Assembly (NCBI RefSeq): GCF_023703085.1
Contig: NZ_JAMQJY010000001.1
Coordinates: 1,860,001-1,924,000 of the forward strand
Direction of reading: 5' to 3'
Source of the DNA: Alkalicoccobacillus plakortidis
GTDB lineage: Bacteria > Bacillota > Bacilli > Bacillales > Bacillaceae_D
Length of the DNA stretch: 64,000 nucleotides
The notes under the pieces were generated by a model. That model was given only the letters and a program-made list of their open reading frames with translations. It ran no database searches and had not been told where the DNA came from. A program made the position numbers and the translations under genes. This document shows, piece by piece, positions 1-7,235 of this stretch; position 1 is the first letter of the stretch, and each line of letters begins with the position of its first letter.

Positions 1-208
1 ATGATCGAACGACTGACTGAACCAAATCCACTTATATAAATCTTCATATTTTCCTCCAGTAAGAATTTTCTCTCCACACAGATGTCTATTCCGATTAAAC
101 TAGATGAATAAAGGTAAAAGTAGAGTTAGACATTTTACTTGTGATTTTTTGCATCATCATAGATGATAGAAACTAACAGAGTTCACTATTTAAAAGGAGT
201 ACTACACT

Positions 209-1270
209 ATGACCACAACGGTTCCTTCAAATTCACTTAAAATACTTCTAAGAGCATCAAAAGAAACCATTCCAAAAGCAAGGCAGCATCTTAAAGATTG
301 GAAACAAGTTAGTCAACAAATTCCAGATAAAGAGATCCGTGAACAAGCATCCTGGACCATTAGTGATAAGACCTTTCACTGCGAAGGTGGCAGTATCCTC
401 GGACTTTTAGCTGGTGACAATCAAGATGCATATATCAAATTCATGGTCGCTTATCAAAGCATCTGTGACTATTTAGATACCCTCTGCGACAAAAATGATG
501 CGCATAATCAGGAGGACTTCCGCTCTATCCATCATGCATTATTAGACAGTCTCAGTCCAGGGGAGCCATTCTATGACTACTATCAACACCGCCAACCATT
601 TGATGATGGTGGATATTTAAAACAGCTAGTCACAACTTGTAGAGAAACCATCGAGACTTTCCCAGGGTTTGCAAACATGCAAGAGGATATGAAAGAGGTA
701 TCTCAGTTTTATATTGACTTCCAAGTATATAAACACGTTGAAAAAAGCCTAAGAGAGCCACTTCTTATGCATTTTTATGAAACGAACAAACACCTCGCTC
801 CAGACATGCGTTGGTATGAGTTCGCCTGTGGAACAGCTTCAACACTCGGTTTGTATTGCCTCGCAGCATATGCAGCTAATAGCATCAAGACAAAATCAGA
901 GTCTAAACAAATCAAAGAAGCCTACTTCCCTTGGTTACAAGGACTGCATATCATGCTGGATTATTTTATTGACCAAGAAGAAGACCGTGCCGAAGATGAG
1001 ATGAACTTTACAAGCTATTACGAAAATAGAGATGACCTCATTAACCGAGTCAATATCCTGGATCAAGAAGCAACAACCAAGTTAAAAACGTTACCAGATG
1101 CATCCTTCCACCTTTTGATCAAACGAGGACTTTACGCCATTTACCTTGCCGACTCAAAAGTCAAAGCACACCCGCAAATGCAAAAAGATGCAAAATCGTT
1201 ACTCAAACTTGGCGGAATGCCCGCTAAATTTTTCTATTATAATCGATGGATGTTTAAACGGAAGACGTAA
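209..1270 (+). CDS. ytpB: Tetraprenyl-beta-curcumene synthase, YtpB family (DUF2600)
   Basis: 353 aa, close to the roughly 360 aa of B. subtilis YtpB, which cyclises heptaprenyl (C35) diphosphate to tetraprenyl-beta-curcumene in sesquarterpene synthesis. The sequence is mostly alpha-helical and carries the acidic motif DYFIDQEEDRAEDE at about residues 249-262, typical of the family and likely to bind Mg2+-diphosphate. An AAAGGAGT ribosome-binding site lies 9-10 nt before the ATG at 209. It is monocistronic, ending at a clear terminator. The family assignment rests on remembered motif and length similarity, not on a search. Confidence 0.85.
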   Translation: MTTTVPSNSLKILLRASKETIPKARQHLKDWKQVSQQIPDKEIREQASWTISDKTFHCEGGSILGLLAGDNQDAYIKFMVAYQSICDYLDTLCDKNDAHNQEDFRSIHHALLDSLSPGEPFYDYYQHRQPFDDGGYLKQLVTTCRETIETFPGFANMQEDMKEVSQFYIDFQVYKHVEKSLREPLLMHFYETNKHLAPDMRWYEFACGTASTLGLYCLAAYAANSIKTKSESKQIKEAYFPWLQGLHIMLDYFIDQEEDRAEDEMNFTSYYENRDDLINRVNILDQEATTKLKTLPDASFHLLIKRGLYAIYLADSKVKAHPQMQKDAKSLLKLGGMPAKFFYYNRWMFKRKT

Positions 1271-1278
1271 AAAAGAAG

Positions 1279-1309
1279 AAAGAGCAAACTCAGGTGGTTT
1301 GCTCTTTTT
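1279..1309 (+). terminator. Intrinsic terminator of ytpB
   Basis: Stem AGAGCAAAC / GTTTGCTCT with a 7-nt loop followed by a T run, starting 9 bp after the ytpB stop codon. Confidence 0.85.
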
Positions 1310-1394
1310 GAGTTCACTAAAAAAAGGTATCTTAAATCGGATCTACTTCTATTCAAAAATTAAAAGCCCACCCAATATAGGCCGGCTCATATAT

Positions 1395-1808
1395 TTAATT
1401 ATCCTCTGGTCCTTCATACGCATAACGACCACGATATGGTTTTGTAATATATTCATTCTCTTCTACAATTTTATTTAACATCACGTAAAGAGAACTTTCG
1501 TTATAAACAATATTATTTCGTTCAAGCTCTGCTCCAATCTCTTTTGCATTTAAAGAAAGAGTAGAGTTTTTAAGGGTTTTTACAATAAATGGTTCAATAA
1601 TGTCACGCTTTGCTCGGACTGGTCTTTGCTGTTCTTTGGGCGACACGTCTTGTTTAATCTCTGAATAGGAAGATGAATCTGCAGTACCATCACGCAAATC
1701 TAACTCTCTTAACCTCGAATAAATGACGTTAAACTCCTCGGCACTTGCTTTTCGTTCTTCATAAATTTGTTCCATACGTTGTTTGAGTGCATCTCTTTCT
1801 GTGTACAC
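1395..1808 (-). CDS. Rok-like AT-rich-DNA-binding repressor
   Basis: 137 aa, GTG start with GAGGGGAG 12 nt upstream. Both ends resemble B. subtilis Rok, the nucleoid-associated xenogeneic silencer and comK repressor. The N-terminus (MYTERDALKQRMEQI...IYSRLRELD, residues 1-37) matches Rok's oligomerisation helix pattern. The C-terminus (KPYRGRYAYEGPED) matches Rok's winged-helix end KPYRGQYILEGE. The central linker is shorter than in Rok (191 aa), as in reduced Rok variants. Likely role: binding AT-rich DNA in the nucleoid. It could instead be another small winged-helix protein of the same fold; a structural model or profile search would decide. Confidence 0.7.
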   Translation of the reverse strand: MYTERDALKQRMEQIYEERKASAEEFNVIYSRLRELDLRDGTADSSSYSEIKQDVSPKEQQRPVRAKRDIIEPFIVKTLKNSTLSLNAKEIGAELERNNIVYNESSLYVMLNKIVEENEYITKPYRGRYAYEGPEDN

Positions 1809-1923
1809 GATTAGTTTTTTCTCCCCTCGCTATTCTACTATTTATATTCTACCTATAAAAGGTGCCAGACGTAAATATAAAAATTCTGAATAGCAAATAG
1901 AAAATTCATCCAAATTACATTTT

Positions 1924-2118
1924 TCAGTAACTTATATCTATATTTCTCCCTAAATGTGGATGCCCAGCAGTTTGATTTGCTGAATCTAATAGCTTTACCA
2001 CTGCCTCACCCTGTACCTCCGCTGTTTCCTTAGCCTGCTTCATTACAGACAAGGAGACCTGTTGTCCTGTATTCACCTGACTCATTGCCATAGAAAGAAG
2101 AGCAATATCCATTTTCAC
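1924..2118 (-). CDS. yjfB: YjfB-family putative motility protein
   Basis: 64 aa with the family's typical MDIALLSMAMSQ start, internal QQVSLSVMKQA segment and PHLGRNIDI end, as in B. subtilis YjfB (annotated in databases as a putative motility protein, molecular role unknown). ATG start with CGAGGTG about 6 nt upstream. It follows the gene at 2141 by 22 bp on the same strand and is probably cotranscribed with it. Confidence 0.85.
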   Translation of the reverse strand: MKMDIALLSMAMSQVNTGQQVSLSVMKQAKETAEVQGEAVVKLLDSANQTAGHPHLGRNIDISY

Positions 2119-2140
2119 ACCTCGTTTTCAACATTTAGAG

Positions 2141-2629
2141 TTAACTAGTTTCTTTCATTTCCATTTCTTTTAAATATTCAACAACAAGACTTGTTCCTTT
2201 TTTTGATACAACCCAATCAACTGGCAAACCAGGGATATATAAATAAGTATCATTCAGAATCTGATCCATTGATTCTATTCCCAGTAAGTGAACTGAACCT
2301 TCTACCGTTTGCAAAACCTTACGCACAGCAACTAAAACCGCATTCGCTTCTATTAATAATAGAGCTCTCTCCTCCTCATTTGTAAGCCGACTGTCTCTAA
2401 CCATCGATCGCAATCGCTCTATACTTATACAAAGATTTGATAGATACTCATGATATTCCCTAACTACTTCAATTATAAATGCACCTGGATCCACATACGC
2501 TTGATCACTTCTCGAATAACGTCTCATCAAACTTGCAAATGTCTTGAGAAAATGAGTATGACCCTTAACCTCGGCTAATGCTTTTGTAATGGAGGAAGCA
2601 AACGATAGAGCATCTTCTTTCGTAACCAC
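2141..2629 (-). CDS. Hypothetical protein upstream of yjfB
   Basis: 162 aa, GTG start with AAGGGGG seven bases upstream. Predominantly helical, no signal peptide or membrane segment; a possible coiled region around residues 60-110 contains NEEERALLLIEANAVLVAVRK. I do not recognise the family. It is followed after 22 bp by yjfB, so a link to the flagellar/motility regulon is possible but is only a neighbourhood inference. Confidence 0.6.
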   Translation of the reverse strand: MVTKEDALSFASSITKALAEVKGHTHFLKTFASLMRRYSRSDQAYVDPGAFIIEVVREYHEYLSNLCISIERLRSMVRDSRLTNEEERALLLIEANAVLVAVRKVLQTVEGSVHLLGIESMDQILNDTYLYIPGLPVDWVVSKKGTSLVVEYLKEMEMKETS

Positions 2630-2661
2630 GCTAATTCCCCCTTCTTGATGACGTAAAATAC

Positions 2662-2694
2662 AAAAAAAAGACCTCTATCAAATTAAAGAGGTCT
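2662..2694 (-). terminator. Hairpin with T-tract (minus strand) before the 2629 gene
   Basis: Perfect 8-bp stem AGACCTCT / AGAGGTCT around a 10-nt loop, followed on the minus strand by eight T residues. It lies 33 bp upstream of the start at 2629 and downstream of the rap-phr terminator. It may be a second terminator insulating the yjfB unit, or an attenuator in its leader. The remaining 160 bp between this hairpin and 2864 show no convincing gene. Confidence 0.7.
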
Positions 2695-2863
2695 CTATAC
2701 AAGGACATAAACTAGTCCGGGATCTAAAAGAACAAGAAATAAGCAATCTCATCTCTTTTATTATCGTCAAACTAGCAATAGATATGAAGGAATGAATTAA
2801 ATTGGTTATTCGGGGTTTAAATATAACAATATTTCATTCATAAATAGATAAGATAGACAATTC

Positions 2864-2901
2864 AAAAAGACGGAAAGAACTTTAATAATGTCCTTCCCGC
2901 C
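2864..2901 (-). terminator. Terminator of the rap-phr operon
   Basis: Minus-strand 12-bp stem with G-U wobbles (GGCGGGAAGGAC / GTTCTTTCCGTC, loop of 9 nt) followed by five T residues, 56 bp after the phr stop. Confidence 0.7.
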
Positions 2902-2956
2902 TAAAGTATTAAATTATATATTAAAACTATTGTACATAAACTTTTCTTTCATACTT

Positions 2957-3073
2957 TTATAATCTTTCGTCACCTTTATCTAAAGGCTTATAACTAATTT
3001 CATCAGCGTAAGCATTTGTTCCAATCGTAGTTAAACTTAAGATTAAAATTACAGCTACTAATAGTTTTTTCAT
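2957..3073 (-). CDS. phr: Phr signalling-peptide precursor
   Basis: 38-codon ORF directly after rap; its ATG overlaps the rap stop (ATGA). The ribosome-binding site AAAAGGA lies inside the end of rap. The product begins MKKLLVAVILIL, a short positive stretch plus hydrophobic core, then SLTTIGTNAYA as a signal-peptidase-like site near Ala23. The secreted tail runs DEISYKPLDKGDERL. This is the classic Phr layout: export, processing to a 5-6 residue peptide, Opp-mediated re-import and inhibition of the cognate Rap. The mature peptide cannot be fixed from sequence; it should lie in the last 15 residues. Confidence 0.85.
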   Translation of the reverse strand: MKKLLVAVILILSLTTIGTNAYADEISYKPLDKGDERL

Positions 3074-4173
3074 ATCAAATCATTCCTTTTCTCTGAAATT
3101 ATTAGGTTATTTATATTTTGAGACGCTAACCTTAAATACAATAAAGAATTTTTATAATCATCATTTTTTTCGTAATAATGAGATATTTCTTCCAAAATTT
3201 CCTTGTATTCGAAATGCATTTCTTCTTCTTTCAATTGAGTAAGACCTTGTTCTACTAAATCCTGATTGTTATCCTGGTACAATCCTCTGGTTATAAGGCA
3301 TCTAGACATATATTCATGTAAGTCTAAGTTTATTGCTTCTTCTTCTGCTTGGTCGAGCATCTTTCTACCTTCTTCTAGATCACCTAATCTGTACAAGACA
3401 TTTGCTAGATTAAATTTGTTTTTGGTCTCAGTCACAGTATTTTTTTGACTATCTTGTGATAAGGAATTTTCAAAATAGGTTTTTGCCTCAACTAGTTTGT
3501 TTTGGCGCACTCGATTAAGTCCAACACCTCTAAGCGTAATAGCATACGTTACAGGAAAAGATTCACCCTGTTTAAGTACCTCCTGAAACAATACTTCAGC
3601 TTTATCATATTGATTTAGTTCAGTAGCTATATAGGCCAATGTTAGCTTACAATTTAAAATCCTTTCAAGATACATAGAATCTGTCTCAAAAATTTCAATT
3701 GCTCTAGCAATATAATTAAGAGCATACTCGTAGTGATCAAACCTATAGTGGCAAAAACCTATTTTTTGAAGGAAATCTCCTTTTTCAAAAGGACTAGATA
3801 CATGATCCAATAACTTTTCTGCTATTTTATAAGCTCTTAGTGCTGATCTATACCGCTCTTGATAAAATTCATACTGTCCTGTTAGAAAATAATAGAGAAA
3901 CTTTAATCGTCCATCAGTAGCTTCAGCTTCTTCTTTCAACTGCTCAATGACTTCAGGTGACTTCTTCATTTGAATTTGATCAATTAATAGTCTATGTCTA
4001 AAATTAATTAAATTATAATGTGAATTCAATTTTTCATCTTGCTGTATTTTTAATAATAGGGAATCGACTGATTTCTTTGATTCCTCAGCTTGCTCTAAAT
4101 CATAAGCTATAATGCAACTATACCATTCGACTAACTTCGCTCCTACCACTTCTGGAGGAATTAATGTTTGCAT
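3070..4173 (-). CDS. rap: Rap-family response-regulator aspartate phosphatase / TPR regulator
   Basis: 367 aa, the usual Rap length. The N-terminal three-helix bundle (about 1-65; LVEWYSCIIAYDLEQAEE) is the part that contacts Spo0F or ComA in known Raps. It is followed by about seven tetratricopeptide repeats (about 95-360, e.g. YEFYQERYRSALRAYKIAEKLL and HYRFDHYEYALNYIARAIEIF) that bind the Phr peptide. Cytoplasmic; expected to restrain sporulation phosphorelay, competence or a similar response-regulator pathway until the peptide accumulates. Translationally coupled to phr by ATGA overlap. The specific target cannot be told from sequence. Confidence 0.9.
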   Translation of the reverse strand: MQTLIPPEVVGAKLVEWYSCIIAYDLEQAEESKKSVDSLLLKIQQDEKLNSHYNLINFRHRLLIDQIQMKKSPEVIEQLKEEAEATDGRLKFLYYFLTGQYEFYQERYRSALRAYKIAEKLLDHVSSPFEKGDFLQKIGFCHYRFDHYEYALNYIARAIEIFETDSMYLERILNCKLTLAYIATELNQYDKAEVLFQEVLKQGESFPVTYAITLRGVGLNRVRQNKLVEAKTYFENSLSQDSQKNTVTETKNKFNLANVLYRLGDLEEGRKMLDQAEEEAINLDLHEYMSRCLITRGLYQDNNQDLVEQGLTQLKEEEMHFEYKEILEEISHYYEKNDDYKNSLLYLRLASQNINNLIISEKRNDLI

Positions 4174-4310
4174 TTCATCACCATCCTTCTTTCATCAATG
4201 CAATTATATTCATTTCCCATCTACATTAATAGACTTTTCAGTCGTTTCCCAATTCTCAAAAAGGAAATTTTTGTGATATGAGCATCTAATTTGTTATTCG
4301 TAATTTTAGG

Positions 4311-4970
4311 CTATTTGCTCAACTTCTCTACAGCCAAAGTTACTTCGCTTAATTCTCGGCAATTCGTATCAATACCAGGGTGTACTTGAGATTGACCCAT
4401 TAAAATAGTTCGCATTCCTAAATGTTTGGCAGGTACGATATCCTTAGTGAGGTCGTCTCCGACAAAAATCGACTGCTCCGGAGTACTCTGTAATTTTCCC
4501 AACATATCATAAAATATTGCTACATCAGGCTTTTTAATACCTAATTCTCCTGAGGTTACAATAACATCTATGTAGTCAGAGATCCCCAATGCTTGTATTT
4601 TGTTTCGTTGATAGAAATCACGTCCGTTTGTGATAATGCCGATTTTGTATGGCTTTTGCTTGAGTGATTGCAGCATGTCTTTTAATCCAGGAAAACCGAT
4701 GCTTGATGCTGGGAAGTGTAGATTCAGGTCGTGAAGCATTTTGGGAATCATGGAGTTATCTATGGAAAATGTGTTAGTGAGTTCCTTATACACATTGACT
4801 TTAGGCATCACAATCTAGTGTAAACGGACAAATTCCTTAATAAATGTGCCTTTGTTCGTTGCGTACTTCTGCAGTGAAAATAGCTTATATTGACGTTTAG
4901 CAAATTTGATTAAGGTTTGATGCTTGTCGAGTAGTGTTTGATCAAGATCAAACAAAACCGTGTTCCGCAA
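4311..4970 (-). pseudogene. HAD-superfamily hydrolase interrupted by an amber codon
   Basis: One continuous frame of about 219 codons apart from a TAG at 4815-4817. Upstream of the stop lies the start (TTG at 4970, AAGGAGG nine bases before it) and catalytic motif I, VLFDLDQT at residues 4-11. Downstream lie motif II (IGIITNG), motif III lysine (LGIKKPDVAIF) and motif IV (IFVGDDLTKDI), typical of YigB/phosphoglycolate-phosphatase-like HADs. The 3' part alone (GTG/ATG at about 4811) would lack the nucleophile Asp and should be inactive. Either a true nonsense mutation or a sequence error; no GCTTGG motif is involved here. Confidence 0.8.
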
Positions 4971-5044
4971 ATTCGCCACCCTCCTTCAGTAATATAAAAT
5001 GAGACTCACGCTGGATTTCGGTTCTCGGGCTTTGAGAAGGAGTT

Positions 5045-5605
5045 CGTTTCTTGGTAAATGGATGCTTGCTCTTGGTGTTAGAGCTCTCTTCTTGATTAAT
5101 GGAAACTTGGTCTTGGTGTCCGTGCTCTCTTCGTGGTGAACAGACGCTTGGTCTTGGTGTCCGTGCTCTCTTCTTGATTAATGCCTGCTTCGTCTTGGAA
5201 AAGCTACAATCCCTCTTGCCAACGCGCCTCTGCTCTTGGTCAGTCCTCCTACGGTCTTGCTCCCGCGCTAATTGCTCTTGCCAAAATCTGCAATGGTCTT
5301 GGTAAAAGCGCCAGCACCTTTAAATCCCACCAATAAATCAAATTGGTCAATAAAAATGTCCATTTTTATTCCTTATTGAAAGTAAGTACTCTCTTCTTGG
5401 TAAAATCGAGTTTGGTCTTGAAGTAGGAGGGCTGTTCTTGATAGGAGGGGAATTGGTCTTGGTTTTAGAGCTCTCTTCTTGGAAAAGCTACAATCCTTCT
5501 TGCCGACGCGCCTCTGCTCTTAGTCAGTTCTCCCATGGTCTTGCTCCCGCACCAAATGCTCTTATCAAATGCACCATCGATCTTGGTAAGAGCGCCTGCA
5601 CCTTT
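5045..5605. repeat. Array 1: 41-bp bipartite repeat, CTTGGT (ACCAAG) family
   Basis: CTTGG/CTTGA/CTTGC cores recur at 5050, 5071, 5091, 5112, 5132, 5153, 5173, 5194, 5215, 5235, 5256, 5277 and 5298. After a gap they recur at 5396, 5417, 5437, 5458, 5478, 5499, 5519, 5540, 5561 and 5582, with steps of 20 or 21 bp. The gap (5310-5390) holds a small hairpin AATAAAAATG / CATTTTTATT. The two halves are related: 5195-5330 resembles 5480-5615, so part arose by local duplication. The array lies beyond the terminator of the 5703-6575 gene and, unlike arrays 2 and 6, reads CTTGGT rather than ACCAAG on the plus strand. No credible coding. Confidence 0.85.
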
Positions 5606-5665
5606 GAATTCTCCCACGCAAGGTGTTTGATCAAGGTATTTCGCATATTTCCAGCCTCCCTCGAT
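5606..5665 (-). pseudogene. Relic of a second HAD-gene 5' end
   Basis: On the minus strand the stretch reads GAGGGAGG, then ATGCGAAATAC, then CTTGATCAAACACCTTGC. This parallels the ribosome-binding site, TTGCGGAACAC start and CTTGATCAAACACTACTC of the HAD gene at 4970, with about 13 bp lost in between. The flanking TATAAAAYGAGACYC also matches (5666-5682 versus 4994-5010). The rest of the copy is gone and array repeats follow. It indicates duplication of the terminator-to-HAD-start junction. Confidence 0.6.
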
Positions 5666-5704
5666 AATATAAAACGAGACCCGCAACGGATCTCGTTTTA
5701 TATT
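5666..5704 (-). terminator. Terminator of the MBL-fold gene
   Basis: Perfect 14-bp stem AATATAAAACGAGA / TCTCGTTTTATATT with an 11-nt GC-rich loop, overlapping the stop codon of the 5703-6575 gene. The terminator-distal side leads straight into array 1. Confidence 0.8.
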
Positions 5705-6575
5705 AGTTTTCTGTTTCGATGTCGAAGCTTGTTCCATCGGTTCGAATGGTGATTGTGCCATCGTCAATGGTGCCATAGACCTCAGCACCAGCTGCTTCTA
5801 CTCGAGAGAGCGCATCGACTCCTGGGTGACCGTAGCTGTTATTTTCACCTGCAGAATAAATGGCAACTTCAGGTTGTACTTCTTCTAGAAAAAAGTCATG
5901 ACTTGATGTGCTAGAGCCATGATGCCCCATATGATAGATGTCTGCTTGCAACGGGAGTCCGGTATCAACGATTCTCTGCTCGGATGGTCTTTCTGCATCT
6001 CCTGTAAACAAGAAGCTTGTGTCCCCATAATGCATGATAAAACTAATCGAATCGTTATTTAGATTTCCTGTTAGCTCCTCTCCAGGATTAACAATGTCAA
6101 ACTGAAGCGAGCCTACCGTATAAGTATCTCCTGCCATGGGCTCAACGACGTCGGCATCTGATGCTAATAATGCGTCTACTAAACGTTCAAATACTTGGGA
6201 GGTTGTTTCGTTTCCATCAATCCACACTTCATCAGGTTGATATTGTTCAATGATTCCATCTCCATTACCTATATGATCGGCGTGAGGATGTGTAAAGATC
6301 AACAGGTCAAGCGTATCGACACCCAGCTCATCTAGGTGATCAAAAATTACGTCACGATCATGCCTGCCAGTGTCGATTAGGACTGTAGCGTCGCTTGTTT
6401 GAACAAGTGTACTATCCCCTTGTCCAACATCAAGATATGACACTACTGCTTCACCTTCAACTTGAGCTTGCGCACCCTTCGCCTCACTGTTTAACAGACT
6501 ATCAAATTCACTACATCCTGACATAAGTAAACAAACAAATAGCAAAGGAATATATACCCAGTTGATTTTCTTCAT
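5703..6575 (-). CDS. ComEC/Rec2-like metallo-beta-lactamase-fold lipoprotein
   Basis: 290 aa. Residues 1-20 form a lipoprotein signal with lipobox LMSGC (Cys21), so the protein is probably anchored outside the membrane. The hydrolase domain begins with VVSYLDVGQGDS (44-55), the signature of the ComEC-type MBL subgroup. Metal-binding HPHADH is at 96-101, with further ligands in LFTGD and HMGHHGSSTS. No competence membrane domain is present, so this is a stand-alone hydrolase, perhaps a nuclease or phosphodiesterase; the substrate is unknown. Monocistronic, with its own terminator. Confidence 0.85.
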   Translation of the reverse strand: MKKINWVYIPLLFVCLLMSGCSEFDSLLNSEAKGAQAQVEGEAVVSYLDVGQGDSTLVQTSDATVLIDTGRHDRDVIFDHLDELGVDTLDLLIFTHPHADHIGNGDGIIEQYQPDEVWIDGNETTSQVFERLVDALLASDADVVEPMAGDTYTVGSLQFDIVNPGEELTGNLNNDSISFIMHYGDTSFLFTGDAERPSEQRIVDTGLPLQADIYHMGHHGSSTSSHDFFLEEVQPEVAIYSAGENNSYGHPGVDALSRVEAAGAEVYGTIDDGTITIRTDGTSFDIETEN

Positions 6576-6704
6576 GTTGTGAGTCCCTCCTAAAGTTGTA
6601 TGTGTTAAGCATATCAGATCATCGTTTGCATAGACGGTTTAACTGAGATTTAAGTTGTTTCCCAATGTGACGTTCAAAGCTAAACAAAAGTCTTGCCTTT
6701 TATT

Positions 6705-6755
6705 TAGTATAGGGGGTAAACTACTTGCATAGACATTAGTTTAGGGGGTCGACTA
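6705..6755 (+). promoter_or_regulatory. Two 19-bp operator-like repeats before the marR gene
   Basis: 6705-6723 and 6737-6755 share TAGT-N-TAGGGGGT-NN-ACTA (16 of 19 positions identical), 32 bp apart. Each has inverted ends TAGT/ACTA. The second overlaps the ribosome-binding site (AGGGGG) of the MarR gene, a layout expected for autorepression of the marR-MMPL operon. Confidence 0.6.
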
Positions 6756-6758
6756 GTT

Positions 6759-7235
6759 TTGAATAAGAAACAGCTGTCGGAGGCAATAACATTATTCTGC
6801 GACATCATCTTATATGGTCAACAAACGTTTTTTAAAGAAATGACTTCAGAAAAGCTGAAGGTACTATCGTTTGAACAAGTTGATTTACTTAACCTTTTAG
6901 CTTCACAGGGGCCGCTCAATTCAACGCAAATTGCTTCTTTCCAAGGATTGCACAAGAGTGCGATCTCTTCTCGACTGAAAAAGTTAGAAGAAACTGGATT
7001 AATTCAGTTTCGTAAATCTGATGAGGATCACCGAATCAAATTTGCCGAATTAACAAGTGATGGCCACCAAGAAGTTGAAAAGTGTCAAGAGTTGATGCTG
7101 GAATACTTCGGAAATCTGTTTAGTGATTTTAAAGAAGTAGATTTAACGTATTTTATTGGGATGTTAGGTCTAGTGAAGGATCGTTTACTTACTCAAACCC
7201 CATTACAAAAAGATCAAAGTGAGGATAACAAATGA
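6759..7235 (+). CDS. MarR-family regulator of the MMPL exporter (YdgG-like)
   Basis: 158 aa; TTG start, 10 nt after AGGGGG. A winged helix-turn-helix spans about 35-110 (LNLLASQGPLNSTQIASFQGLHKSAISSRLKKLEETGLIQFRKSDEDHR), with dimerisation helices on both sides. It overlaps the following MMPL gene by 4 nt (ATGA), so the two are translationally coupled. This is the same pairing as B. subtilis ydgG-ydgH, where the MarR protein represses the exporter. The paired repeats upstream are the likely binding sites. Confidence 0.85.
   Translation: MNKKQLSEAITLFCDIILYGQQTFFKEMTSEKLKVLSFEQVDLLNLLASQGPLNSTQIASFQGLHKSAISSRLKKLEETGLIQFRKSDEDHRIKFAELTSDGHQEVEKCQELMLEYFGNLFSDFKEVDLTYFIGMLGLVKDRLLTQTPLQKDQSEDNK

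Noticed and set aside
1..208. Gene or promoter in the first 208 bases
   Set aside because: No ORF with an initiation signal and no convincing -35/-10 pair; only the ytpB ribosome-binding site is supported.
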